From Bacillota bacterium (lineage in GTDB: Bacteria; Bacillota; Clostridia; Acetivibrionales; DTU013): a stretch of 52,069 nt of DNA. A model generated the notes under the pieces. It did no database searches. It was not told the DNA's origin and saw only the letters and a program-made list of their open reading frames with translations. The number at the start of each line of letters is the position of its first letter. Position 1 is the first letter of the stretch. Below, in pieces: positions 8,079 to 21,200 of the stretch. Location: assembly GCA_023439545.1 (NCBI GenBank), contig JAEXNT010000066.1:1-52069 (forward strand). The letters are read 5' to 3'. A program made the translations under genes and the position numbers.

Positions 8079-8709
8079 AATTGTGATTGCGGAAGATCAG
8101 CCGTTGATCCGGGAAGGATTAAAGTACATCATTGAGCAGGATAAGGAAATACAGGTTGCGGGGTGTGCTGAAAACGGCTTGGAAGCGTATGAAATATGCA
8201 GCAGGGAAAGACCCGATATCGTTCTGATGGATCTGCTCATGCCCGGCTGCGATGGAATCAAAGGAATGTGCATGATAAAAGACAGCATGCCGGATATAAA
8301 AGTGATGGTCCTGACTACCTTTAAAGAATCGGGAGATATTATCAGGGCCATGGAAGCAGGAGCCGACTGCTATATATTGAAAGATATCGACTCGGATCAG
8401 TTGATCATATCTATTAAAGCAGTGTCAAAAGGCTTGAAAATCGTGCATGAAGAGGTGCATAAAAACTATATCGGCGGCAGGGATAACGATTATTACAATA
8501 CTACCTTCAGGGAGGATTTTCACTTGTCCGAACGGGAAATTGATATCATTCGCCAGATCGTCCATGGAAACAGCAACAAGGGAATTGCGGCGAACTTGAA
8601 TATAACGGAGGGAATCGTCAGGAATACCATTTCGGGTATATTAGGTAAACTAAAGCTTCAGGACAGGACACAGCTTGCCGTATTCAGCATAAAAAATAAA
8701 ATTGTATAA
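8071..8709 (+). CDS. NarL/FixJ-family response regulator
   Basis: 212 residues. The receiver domain (1-~120) has the acidic pocket (E8, D9), the phospho-acceptor D in IVLMDLLMPG near residue 54 and the conserved lysine in YILKD. The C-terminal LuxR-type helix-turn-helix (~150-205) has LSEREIDIIRQIVHG and NKGIAANLNI. The TTG start at 8071 has GGAGGTGA upstream and overlaps the kinase gene by 8 bp. It is expected to be phosphorylated by that kinase and to act as a transcription activator. Candidate targets are the downstream ECF remnant and the 18-kb surface-protein gene; this is inference from position only. Confidence 0.93.
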   Translation: MIKIVIAEDQPLIREGLKYIIEQDKEIQVAGCAENGLEAYEICSRERPDIVLMDLLMPGCDGIKGMCMIKDSMPDIKVMVLTTFKESGDIIRAMEAGADCYILKDIDSDQLIISIKAVSKGLKIVHEEVHKNYIGGRDNDYYNTTFREDFHLSEREIDIIRQIVHGNSNKGIAANLNITEGIVRNTISGILGKLKLQDRTQLAVFSIKNKIV

Positions 8710-8796
8710 GCTTCTGGTTACCCATCGGTACAGGGTTTGCAGCCGAGGCATGTTGGTGACATATTCAGATTATTCCAACATTGCCGGAGTGATAGT

Positions 8797-9006
8797 ATGA
8801 CCAAGTTCAAAATAGACGAAATAGTAGAGCAGTATGGCTCAAAAGTATATAATCTGGCCTTCCTCTATACCTTTAACAGGCAGGACGGAGATATCGCTCA
8901 AAAAACCTTCCTTCTTCCTGCAATGTCCTTCTTTTATCATTCCGGCGCTATTCACTATTTGACAGGCAGGTTGAATTTATTTAAATATTTCAATAAATCA
9001 TGGTAA
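8797..9006 (+). pseudogene. Truncated ECF sigma factor (region 2 start only)
   Basis: The first ~38 residues (MTKFKIDEIVEQYGSKVYNL and onward to AQKTFL) match the start of sigma-70 region 2 of ECF sigma factors, where the family continues with QETFLRAW. After that the similarity stops and ~30 unrelated residues follow to a stop. Regions 2.3-2.4 and the DNA-binding region 4 are missing, so it cannot work as a sigma factor. A deletion remnant is the simplest explanation. The ATG at 8797 has GGAG 8 bp upstream. Confidence 0.55.
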
Positions 9007-9240
9007 TTTTTAAATAAAAATCAGCTTAGAAAAGGCAGGTACGGAAACAGATGAAAATTAAAGGAAGATTTCTTTAGGGTGAATCTACAATATTAAAAGA
9101 AATAATGTCATAGAATTACCATGTTCTATGTGATATTATGGATATATGTGTAGATATATAATGAAATTTATCGAAAGAGACGACTGTGTCAAAATGTTGT
9201 TTCTTATTGCAGCCCAGAATGAGTTGATTTAGGGGGGATC
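9007..9240 (+). promoter_or_regulatory. Leader/promoter region of the giant surface-protein gene
   Basis: AT-rich non-coding stretch. It has an inverted repeat CATAGAA (9109-9115) / TTCTATG (9124-9130), a plausible operator or regulator site, followed by TATTAT (9134-9139) and TATAAT (9157-9162), which could serve as -10 elements; no good -35 is seen. A strong AGGGGGG ribosome binding site precedes the ATG at 9241. Confidence 0.4.
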
Positions 9241-12200
9241 ATGTTGAAGAAGAGGATAAGTCGGTTCGTTTCAGTCCTGATATCTTTGATAATGTTTGTT
9301 ACTTATTTACCGCCTGTTGAAGTCGTCTATGCCTCAGATCCCTTACTAACTGTTTCTGAGTGCGATCAATACAAGAAACTGATCAGCAGCAGCATCGATT
9401 ATACGATCGCCATCTCGTCCGACAAGAGAGTGGTTTACTGGGGGTCTTCCTCCAGTCCTGTCCGGAATGTGCCGGCGGATCTCGAAAATGTCGGGATGGT
9501 GGCAGCCGGATATAATTTTGCACTGGCTCTGACAAACGACGGAAAGGTAGTGGCCTGGGGAGACAACACCTTCAATCAGTGCCAGGGCAATGGCCTTACC
9601 GGTGTGAAATACATTACAGCCGGTAATTCTTTTGCACTGGCATTGAAAAACGATGGCACGGTGGTTGCCTGGGGTGACAATCTCAACCGCCAATGTGATA
9701 TTCCAGCAGGGCTTAGTGAAGTGGTTGCCATCGAAGCGGGCAGCCTCCACGCAATTGCATTGAAAAGCGACGGTTCCGTGATTGCCTGGGGAAATAACGA
9801 CTCGGACTGGAAGCAATGCGAGGTTCCAACCGACGCCGCCATTGGCGCTCCGCCGCAGGTCGTTGCCTTTGACGCCCCGTGGGGACACAACCTTGCGATT
9901 CGAAGCGACGGCTCTGTGATTGCATGGGGAAACAACAATAATTCACAGGCGACGATTCCGTCCGGAATCACCAATGCCGTAGCGGTATCCGGTTCCCTGT
10001 GGTGTTCGATGGTTCTAATGGCGGACGGCACTGTAAAGGAATGGGGCAAAACCTATAGCGCTATGGGCATAACGGAGCCGCCGGGGCTGACCGGTGTAAA
10101 AGCAATCTCTTCCCAGCAGGATATGTCGTTTGCATTGGTGGACAACAACAATGGCTATTATAAAGTCAAAGTGTGGGACGGCGGCGGTATTACGGGCGAA
10201 GTCGACCTTTCCGTAGGGCCGAAAATCGTATCGCACACCCTGGCGGAGGATAATTCCTACATCAATGTCACATTTAATTGCGGAATATATGGTGACGCTG
10301 CCGGGACAAGCGCTGTAGCTGCTTCGTCATTCATCCTGGATTATCAGGCACATGAGGGAATGGCCTCCAACGTTGCCATTGCTTCCATGAAGCGGACGGA
10401 TGGAACGGAACTTAAGGGCGGCGAGAAAACAATAAGGTTTTATCTGGATGTGACCGGCCAGCCCGACGGACAGGAAACCATCGTCATAAATCCCGCATAT
10501 GTAGCGGGGAATGTGCCGATTTTCGATGAAAAAGGCGTGATGATCGAAGATGCGCAGACGACAGGAATGGTATATCTAAATACAACGATGCCGAGGTTCG
10601 TTTCAGCGACTATCGATAATGCCAATACCTATGTGGATGTAGCCTTCAATCAGGCTATTTACGGGGATGCTCAGGCGAAAACCGAAATTTCGGTCAGTGA
10701 CTTTAAGTTTTCCTTCTACCGGAACGAAGGTACCGCAACATCGGCAACCCTCGTTTCCATTACCAATACGGATATCGCAGCCACAACTCCCGCGTCGGCA
10801 GTGTACCGGTTCAATTTTGCACTTACCGGTACGGCAAACGGGAAGGAGACAATCGAAATCAAACCGGCCGACGGACATTCTGTTTTTTCCATATCGGGCG
10901 AACCCATGCTTGCGGTCAGGACGACAGGGCACATTCCTTTATCGCCTCCGGCTCCGGAAATTGTCAAAATGGAGCTTGCCGGTGATAACAGCTATCTTGA
11001 TATCTTTTTCAACACAGGGGTGTACGGAGACCGGGATAATGTCACTGACGCCGGGTTTGATCCTGTTTCTTTCGGAGATATACTGTGTCACATCCAATCG
11101 TTCGGCGGGGGAGCGAAGAATGTCAGCATCAGCAGCTTTACCAAGATCGACGGCTCCAACCTGACGGGAGGAGAGACCGCTGTCCGGCTGAACCTGAGTT
11201 ACAACGGCAGCCCCACCGGAGTGGAATATTTCGGTCTCTGGGTGGAGCGTTTATATAATTCCAAAGGTGTCTTTTATGGGTCTGAGAATACAACGATGAT
11301 AAAGCTGAATGCAATGTCGCCGTCCATCGGTCTGTGTTCGGCTTCTCTCAATAACGAATATGTCGATGTCAATTTCAACATGGGCGTCTATGGGCATGAT
11401 GGAAGCGGGAATCCCGTCCCTGTTGACAAGGAGGATTTTGCTCTCGAATATTCAAAAGGAGTCGGGTCCGCCCTGAATGCAACCATTCGTTCCGTTGGCG
11501 CCAATACGGGCTCGGATCCCGCAAATCCGGTTCCGTTGTCCGGGGGAGAGAAAACGGTCCGGGTCTTCCTGGCCTTGACCAGCCCGGCAACCGGCGGAGC
11601 CGGGGGAGAGTCCGTCAAAATTTCTCCGAGAGACAATGAATCCATATATAGTGCGGATGAGCAGGCCGTACCTGCGACCAGTTCGACCGGAAAGGTCAAT
11701 CTAAATCCCTCATTTCCCGTGATGGAATCCTACAGGCTATCCAAGGATAACAGGTATATCGATATCGATTTCAATTTGGGTGTCTATGGAAACAGTGCGC
11801 ATACTCTTCCTGTTTCCCCCTCCAGTTTTATCGTCAATTTCTATACCTATTCCTACAACGGCGGACGTGCAACCGCCGCTACGATCGCCGCCGTAACCGG
11901 TCAGGATGGAACGCCTTTGAAAGCGGGTGACAGGAATCTGAGGCTGATGCTCGATATCACGGGGATACCGAGCGGAGCCGAAACTATAGCAATTTATCCA
12001 TCTACGTCCAACCCGATCTATAATTCGCTTGGGAAATCCATCCTAATGGATCCGGCCCAAAGAGTGCCTGATACCTGTTTGAATCCCGTACCGGAAATTC
12101 TTACGGCAGCGCTGGCCGGAAATCTGAGCTACATGGATGTTTCCATAAGCTGCGGTGTTTATGGGAATGCAGATCATACCACGGCTGTGAGCGCGGATGA

Positions 12201-15200
12201 TTTCCAGCTGATATTCAAAAAGAATACAGGGGGAACGGCGGAAGGAGCATCAATCCTTTCCGTCAGGAAACCGGATTCGGAAAACGAAGCTACGGCTGCT
12301 CCCCTGACAGGAGGGGAAACGGTTCTGCGGTTTTTCCTATCAGTTCAGGGCAGTCAGAGCGGACTTGAGACGATACAGATCATGCCCCTGAACGGGAGTT
12401 CGGTCTATTCCTCCGCGGGCAATCCCATGCCGGGGAATCAGACCACACCTGCAAAAAAACTTGTGGCCGGGCCGCCCGAAATCGTATCTGCGAAGCTCGC
12501 CAACGACAACAGCTATATCGATATCACATTCAGCAGAGGCATTTACGGGGACAGCGGCGGTACCGTGGGCTTGAACGAGACTGACTTCAGTATCACAGTG
12601 GAAAGCAATAACGGGGATGTAACCAGAGCGGTGATTTCTTCTGTCAAACAGACCGACGGGACGACTCCGCCCGCGGGTGGAGAAAAAGCGCTCAGACTGT
12701 TTCTTACCACTCAGAAAACCGTGGTGGATGAAATAACAAAAGGAACCACGATTGTGGAAACATCGGCAAGCGGGACCGAGTCAATCGAGATAAGGCCGGC
12801 TAACGGAACTTCAATCTATGCCTTGTCCGGAACGGCAATGGATGCCATGCAGACGACAGGAAAGATCAGCCTCGCGGAAATACCGAGGATTGTTTCCGCC
12901 GTGATGGCAACGGATTACAGCTATGTCGATTTAACCTTCAGCAAGGGAGTTTATGGCGCAGGCAACGGAAAGACGCCGCTTTCGGCCTCCAGTTTCCAAC
13001 TGTATTTTGAACGGAACGGCGGTATTGCTGCGAATGCTTCCATCAAATCCGTACGCAAGCCTAACGGTACTTCACCTGCAAGTGCCTCGGCACTATCGGG
13101 CGGAGAGAAAACAGTCCGCATATTCATCAGTGTTGTCGGAACAGCAAACGGCAAGGAATGGATCAAAATCCTTCCCAGCGGCTCCAAGGCAATCTTTGAT
13201 TCTACCGGCCGTGCCATGTCTGCCGACAAGTCTACGGACAAGCTATATCTGAAGGGAAACACACTTCAACTCGTGTCTGCTGTCATTGCAGACGATAACA
13301 GCTACGTCGACGTCAATTTCAATGTTGGTGTGTACGGGGCGGCCGACGGCAATTCTCCCGTTACGCCGAACCATTTCCGGATCGCAAATACCGACGCACA
13401 ATTTGCTTCGATTACCAATACGGCCGGTACTGCACTCAAGGGCGGGGAGACTACCCTGCGGTTCAACCTGAGTTTTCCGTATGTACAGCATCCGGGTGAC
13501 GGTCTTGCAATCCTGCCCGCCTCATTAACAGGGGGGCCGAAAGTATATAACATAAATGGGGAGGAAATGCCGTTCAACCAGCAGACAGGTACGGTCAAAT
13601 TCCATGAGGTTGCACTGGATTCCTGTGAATTATCGCCTGATAACGCATATATCGACTTGAAATTCAGCACGGGTGTTTACGGAGACTTTGGCAAAAAGAC
13701 ACCGATCGGTGCGGAAGATTTGGCACTGGAATTCCAAAAGAACAACGGTACAAGTACGGGCGCAGCCATACGCTCCGTCCGGAAGGCCGACAGTGCTGTT
13801 GAAGCGAATGCGGGCGCTCTCAAAGGCGGTGAGACGACCGTAAGGGTATTCCTGAATGTGGCCGGGAATCCGGACGGCAAGGAAACGGTCGGTTTTTCGA
13901 CTGTTTCCGGAGGGGTTTTCGGATCGTCCATTCTTGCCGGAGTATTGACTACCGGAGCAATATCGCTGTATTCGGGAACCTTGGCCGTTGTTTCCGCATC
14001 CATGGGAGATGACAACGCCTATGTCGACGTGACATTCAGCCAGGGTATATATGGCGACGCCTCAGGCAAAACGCCTGTAGACAATAATGATTTTACGGCA
14101 AGCTTCACCGGTGGAACGGGATCACTGACCGGAATAGGGATTGCCGCCGTTAAAAAAGCGGACGGCGAAAAACCGGATACGGCCTCCGCGTTAACCGGAG
14201 GGGAAAAGGTGATCCGGATCTTCCTTTCCATGACAGGAACGGCGAGCGGCTCCGAAACCCTACGGATTGAGCCGGCGACACCGACTTCAATCTATCCGCT
14301 GCGTGGTGCGGCATTGTCGGGAGCACATTCCTCGGCTTCGGTGCAGATGATTTCCGGCAGTCCGAAAATCGTATCGGCGGTAATGGCTGCAGGCAGCAGT
14401 TATGTGGATGTGACATTCAATATAGGCATATATGGGACTATCCCTTCAAGTCCTGTTACCATAAATAGCTTCAACTATGTCTTCAACCCAAATGCAGCAG
14501 GAGGCGGAAATAATAAAATCTCCGTATCGGTCAGCTCCGTCAAAAAGGCGGATAGCGGGAATGAAGCCTTTGCTTCCGCTTTGACAGGCGGCGAAAAAAA
14601 GCTTCGGTTCTTCCTTAAAATCAGTAAGGCTTCCGGTGCGGCCGAAACAGATTCCACCGTTCCGACAGGCCTGGAGACCATCATCATAACCCCGGCGCAA
14701 AGTATATACTCAAGCACCGGGGTCAAACTGGGCATGGCTGAAACAACCGGCCCGGTTCGTCTACTCGCTCCGGAACTCGAGTTTGCGGGTGATTCCGCGG
14801 CGCAATTGAGCAACTCGGATACAAAGCTCCAGTATATTGATGTGAAATTCAACACCGATGTATTTGGTACTGCAGACGGTTCGGCTCCCGTCGATCCTTC
14901 CGATTTTCAAATAGTATTTTCCAGTAATTCCGGAAACACGACAAAAGCAGAGATTATGTCCGTCCGAAAGCCCGATACGGCCGACTTGACCAAAGATTCG
15001 GCGCTGACAGGCGGGACCGACTCGATCCGGTTCTATCTCAAGACATATACCGGTAACTTCAGCCCTTACATCGAAGCTTCGGCATCCGGAGTGGAAACGG
15101 TCGTGATCAAGCCGAAGGCCGATTCGGTATTCAACCGTTCCGGGCAGGCTATGGCCATTGAAAAGGCGACCCGAACAATCCGGCTTGCCAATGCTTTCCC

Positions 15201-18200
15201 GAAGATCGTTTCCGCCCAGATGGGGCCGGGCAACGTCTACGTGGATGTCACCTTCAGCACCGGTATTTACGGGAATTCCGGCAGTACCGGAAAAGCTGCC
15301 TATTATTCTAATTTTAAAGCAGTGTTTTCCCGGAATGGAGGTACCGCTTCAGACGCTTATATCAACTGGGCGGCAAGGCCGGACAGTAACGACAGGCTTT
15401 TAGCGACACCGCTGGCTGGAGGAGAGAAGGTTATCAGGTTCTTCCTAACCGTCAGCAAAATACCGAGTGGGGTAGAAACGATCGAGATTATGCCGGACAG
15501 TCCTCAATTGAAGGATTCTAACGGACTGGCCCTGAAATCTCCACAAACGACAGGCAGGATCCGGCTTATTACGCCTTACCCGCCTCAATGGCCGTTAACG
15601 GGTTCGAATGGAGAAGCTTTCGGTTGGTTATCGGATTACAGGATTAGCGTGGGATATGAGCATACGCTTGTGGTAAAAAATGACGGCGCCGTCGCAGCCT
15701 TTGGAAATAACAGTCAGGGACAGACGAATGTGCCTGGCACATTATCCGGTGTGGATTCTGTCGCCGCAGGAGCTTCTTTCTCTGCAGCGCTGAAAAGAAA
15801 CGGAACGTTGTCCGGATGGGGAAGTATCACGATACCGGACGGACTGACGGATGTAAAAATGATTTCCGCCGGCTCCAATACGCTTTTTGCGCTCAGGGGT
15901 TCAGGCGATGAACAGTACATATCCCTTATCGGAGATGATTATTACCGTTTTGAAGACGTCATCGACAAGAACTATTACGAAGAAAAACTGGAGCTGAAGG
16001 AAAGCAACTCCTCCATTCGAGCCATCTCTGCGGGAAATGACGAGCATTTGCTGGTCCTTCGGGAGGATGGCACGGTAGAAGCCTATGATTATAGCGACCG
16101 GCTGACTCCCAACTACTATGGACAATGCAGTGTGCCGGAAGGGCTGAAGGATGTCCGGTCCGTATCCGCGGGGTTTGGATTTTCCCTTGCGCTCAAAAAA
16201 GACGGCGCCGTTGCCGGATGGGGAGATGTAAAGCTGCCTTCAGCCGGAATCGGGAATGCCGCTGCAATTTCCGCCTCTACACTAGGGTATTGTATCCTTA
16301 AAACGGACGGAACGGTTGAAGTCTACGATAGAAATGGAAGTAAGCTGACCAATCAGGGAACCGCAGTACTTCAGGATGTTATCGGAGTCAGTGCGGGACA
16401 GGACACCTATATTTTCATAGGGAAAGACGGCAGTGTGGACGGCTTGAAGGATATAACCTATGGAATCATGGAGGATATCGAAACGCCGGCAGGGTTGAAC
16501 CTTTATCAGAATGTCCTTAAAGGAACGCTTTTCAACAATTCTTACGTAAATCTGGAACTCAGGGATTCTGCCGCGACAAATGCAGCGAAACTCGGCATTT
16601 ACGGTGCAGATGGTTTCAGAGCTATCACCGCTGCCGACCTGAAGGTTGAAATCGTCAATGGCAGTCAAAGTCTGTTCGGGATAACGATTACAGACGTGAG
16701 GAATGCTACGAATCCCGCCTTTGAAGTGGGCGCCGGCGACACTGTCGTCAGAGTCCTGCTTAAGATAACCGGTGTACCCGACGGTACCGAGACCTTTGTT
16801 ATCAAGCCCGCAAGCAGCTTCTCCATAGGGGATGTTTCCGGCAATACCCTCATTGCCCCTCAGATGTCAAACGTGATGACGCTGGGCAGCGGATCCCGGT
16901 ATGATCTGTATTCGATGAGGATCGATGCGGGCTGGAGTCATACGATTGCGATGAAGGAAAAGGGATATGTATTCAACTGGGGAGACAATACATACGGACA
17001 GGCGCCTGCTCTGCTGAGCCAGGACAATGCGTCGCAGGTATCCGCAGGGTATCATCATTCCGCCGTTCTCCTTCATGACGGAACCGTGAAGGCGTGGGGC
17101 GAAAATTATTACGGTCAGTTGGATATGCCCGGCACTTTAAAGAATATCGTACGGATTTCGGCGGGCGGTTATCATACGCTGGCGTTGAAATCCGACGGTA
17201 CGGTTGCGGCCTGGGGCGACAACTACTATAAACAGTGCGCGGCGCCGTTGGGATTGTACGATGTGGTTGCCATTTCGGCCGGCGGGCATCATTCCCTTGC
17301 GCTCAAGTCGGATGGTACGGTGGTGGCATGGGGTGATAACAGCTTCGGGCAGAGCAGGGTTCCTGACGGATTAAGTAATGTCGTTGCAATATCCGCCGGC
17401 GATGATTTCTCCCTTGCGCTGAAATCGGACGGAACCGTTACAGCATGGGGTAACAATAGCAAAGGCCAGATTAAACTTCCATCCGGACTGAAAAAAGTAA
17501 AAGCAATCTCCGCCGGTTATCGGCACTCACTCGCTATTCTTTCGGACGGTACAGTCACGGCCTGGGGCGACAATGGTAAAGGCCAGTGCACTGTGCCTTC
17601 AGCCCTGACAGACGTATATGCCGTTTCTGCAGGCGCCTATCACAGCGTTGCGATGGCCGGAGACGGCAATATAACAGCCTGGGGAGATAACAGTGCGGGT
17701 CAGACAAATGTTCCCGAGAATACGTTGCTGCCAAGAGTAGTTTCAGCTGTCCTGGCGGACGATAACAGCTATATCGACCTGCAGTTCAATGTCGGCATTT
17801 ACGGCTTGCCGGACGGAACAAGCCCATTTAACACCTCCAACCTGAAAGTGATCTTTGACGGAAAATCCGCGGGAGGCGTTACAGCTGTCACCGTTTCCGA
17901 CGTTCGGAAAAATGATAATACGATCTTGAGCCAGGCCTCTGCTCTTACCGGAGGAGAGAACATCGTTCGTGTATTCCTCTCGTTGACAGGTGTGCCCAAG
18001 GGTGTGGAAACTGTCCAACTGACAGCGGAAGCCGGAAAGCCGGTTTATGACGCGTACAAGGTGGCAATGAAGGGTTCCAGTTTGACGGATGTTTTCACAC
18101 TGAAGGCGCCGAAAATGGTAAAAGAGATCACGGTAGACAATACCAGCTCCGGCTCAGGGACCAAATATGAATTGGTCGCGATAGACAGCATCGATGGGAA

Positions 18201-21200
18201 ACCCGTTCCTGTTTACGACTATGTCCCCGCAATAAATACACCTTACATCTCCTGGGAACATGAACTGAAAACGGGCAGCGCGATAAAAAAACCGGACGGG
18301 AACTATGAATCTACCAACTCCATGCTGATTCTGGGCCTTTACAGCAATGAAAAAAATCATGACAACCAGGAATTGGCATGGGTCAATTTCAACAGCAAAC
18401 CGGCGAAATTCCTGAAGACCGCTGCCATCGGCGACCTGAAGCTCGATTTGTATTATGTGCTCGGAAAGGATATTCCGGTCCATCCCGGCAAATATAAAAT
18501 TACAGCGTACTACAGAGGTTCGAACCTTTACCTGAAAGGACTGGCGATATCGCTGACAGGTGTTGCACAAATGGCGCCTGAAAATATCTCTTCGACCATG
18601 GACGACGGTACTTACGAAAATATATGTTCCTTATTGGATACAAAAACTGATCGTGCCATGCAGGTCGACTTTACCGCAGATCCATACAGCGATAAGTTCG
18701 GATTGACGAGCACGGTCAGGGAAAAAGCGGGTGACTATTTTACGAAGCACAGCGAAAACTCCTATATTAAGGGTTGGGCTACAATCGCCGTGTCCGTCCG
18801 CAATGCCGTTTACCCCGTCGAAACCATTAATTACGATCCTGTTCGCACATACGACACATTGCCGGATCTGCCGGCAGGCAACAAGATTGCTTTCGCCCAG
18901 GACAAGAGCAACGCGGCGGTTAGCAATGCCGGACGGCAGCTTTCCTTCCAGGCTGACGGAAAAACCGTTACAATCCTCAGCTCACCGGACGGGACCAACT
19001 GGAAGACATCAACCTGTACGTTGCCGGATATTACTCATGAAGGCAACTCCTATACCTATATCGGCGATACCGAGATTACGGACTGGGCGGTATACGAGGA
19101 CGTCATATCCCATACAACAAGGTATGTGGCGGTAGGAAATGCATGGGTCGGCCGATACAAACCGGACGGCTCGGCTGAATATGAAACGGAGACCTATTTC
19201 GATGAAATTGGGCATAAGCAGACACACCGGTATACTTATGAAACCAGCATCAAGATCTACCTGATGTCTTCCGACGGGGAAAATTGGACTTCGGGCTATT
19301 ATCCGGATTTTGTATTCCGGACGTATGAAAACGTAAAGAACGGATCACTTCACACAAGATTCAAGGGGGTCGTTTGCAATAACAACGGATTGTTTGTTGC
19401 CTATGATGCCGCAGATGTCTATTACATGATCTATTCCGATAGTCAATGGACCCTCGGAAAATCCTTCAAGACGGACAGCCAGGGAAATACCGTCAATACG
19501 CAGCTCAATTATCTGACGGATCTATATACCAAAAACAATATGCTCTTGTTGACCGGCAAAGGACTTGATAAGGAAAACCTGAATCTTTACTGTTCGACGG
19601 ATGGAATAACCTGGACACAGGGTGTTGTTGCATATAAGGACCCCAAATTCTATGAGTATGACAAGACAGCCCGGAAGACGATCTGGAAATACGACAGGTC
19701 GTTCAGCGGCGGGATGACATTCGCACATAACACGTTTGCGACGTCGAACGGCTACACAATCGCCGCGTCCCAGGACGGTAGAAATTGGAGCCTGTATAAA
19801 ACGGATTCCGTTGGCTCCGATCTCATCGCATTCCGCGACACCTTCTTCCGTACCGTAAATTACAGTACGGTATCCGGTAATGCATGCTGGCTCTTGAGTT
19901 CCGAAGACCTTTTGAACTGGTATGCGGAAGACAAGGATTTCTTCATGAGCGAATTCACCCCGGCGGGAGCCAAACTCAGCCCTGTAACAGGAACCGTACG
20001 CAACGGGTTCGAAGCAATGACGCTTGAAATGGCGGCGCCAGGAGACGGAGAAACAAAAGTGCCTGTCAACAGTATACTGACACTGTGCTATACCGATGAA
20101 TTGAAGCAGGGTACGGATTTTAAAAGGATATCCCTGAAAACCGCGGCAGATGTCAACATACCCATTAGCCTCCTGCTTGACGGGGAAAACAAGACATTGA
20201 GCATCCTGCCCAAAGCAGACCTGTCGCCGATTACCAGGTATGTCCTGACGATACCCGAAGGAGCCTTGATCGATCCGTCCAATTTGAGAGCGAACAAGCT
20301 GCTGAACATCGCGTTTACGACGGGTACCTCCGAGCTTCCGGCAATCACCGGGAATAATCTCGGTTCGGCGGAGGATCCATTTGATGTCGGTTCGGCTATG
20401 GAGCTCTGTTATTCCAGGGAAATCGCAGTCAATCTGCCGGGATTGTTTGATAAAATCACGGTAGCGCCTAAAGCAAATCCGTCCAATAAAGTACAAATCA
20501 ACAAAAGGATTGAAGGAACCAAGCTGATCCTGACCCCCGTCGTACCACTGCAGTATAATACGACGTATGTGATTTCGATCCCCGACGGAGCAGTCAAAGA
20601 CCTTTTCGGCAATGAGGCGGGTCCGTTCAGCATTGAATTTGTGACCGGCCCGGATTTGAAAATTCCGATGATCGAGAAAACAGAACCTGTGGACAAAGGC
20701 GAGCGTACTGTGACTTCCATGCCGATATGTATCTATTTCAGCGAAAAGGTAACGGAGGGACCCGGATTCAGCCGTATCACTCTCCAGGATATAAGAGAGG
20801 AGAATACGACGGAAGCCGCAATTACCCTTAAGGATGAGACGGTTGACGGAACAGTGAAAACGACAATGCTTATCCAGCCTGGAAACGAACTGGCACTGCA
20901 CCGGACATACCGGGTCACGATCCCGGCGGATGCAGTAAAAGACGCATCAAATAATACATTGGCTTCCGAGTATACCTTTGAATTCACCGAAGAGATTAAA
21001 AAATCCTATCCCGTACTGGTCAAGACAAGCCCTGCCAACAATGCGGCGGAAGTGGACATCATGGGGGATATCATCCTTACCTATGACCGGCCCATACGGA
21101 TGATGGATTCTTTCAGCCTGCCGGGATCCTCCTCGATAAAGAGCTGTGATGCGGGACATAGCGGCGTGGTTCCGTTCACCGCAAAAACGGATGGCTGCAG

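Noticed and set aside
16910..17725. Regularly spaced DNA repeats resembling a CRISPR array
   Set aside because: The repeats are in-frame coding units of RCC1 blades with similar, not unique, spacers.
19522..20901. 459-residue open frame on the minus strand inside the giant gene
   Set aside because: It lies opposite continuous, well-supported coding sequence with clear domains; its translation has no motif, and long antisense frames are expected opposite this GC-rich codon pattern.
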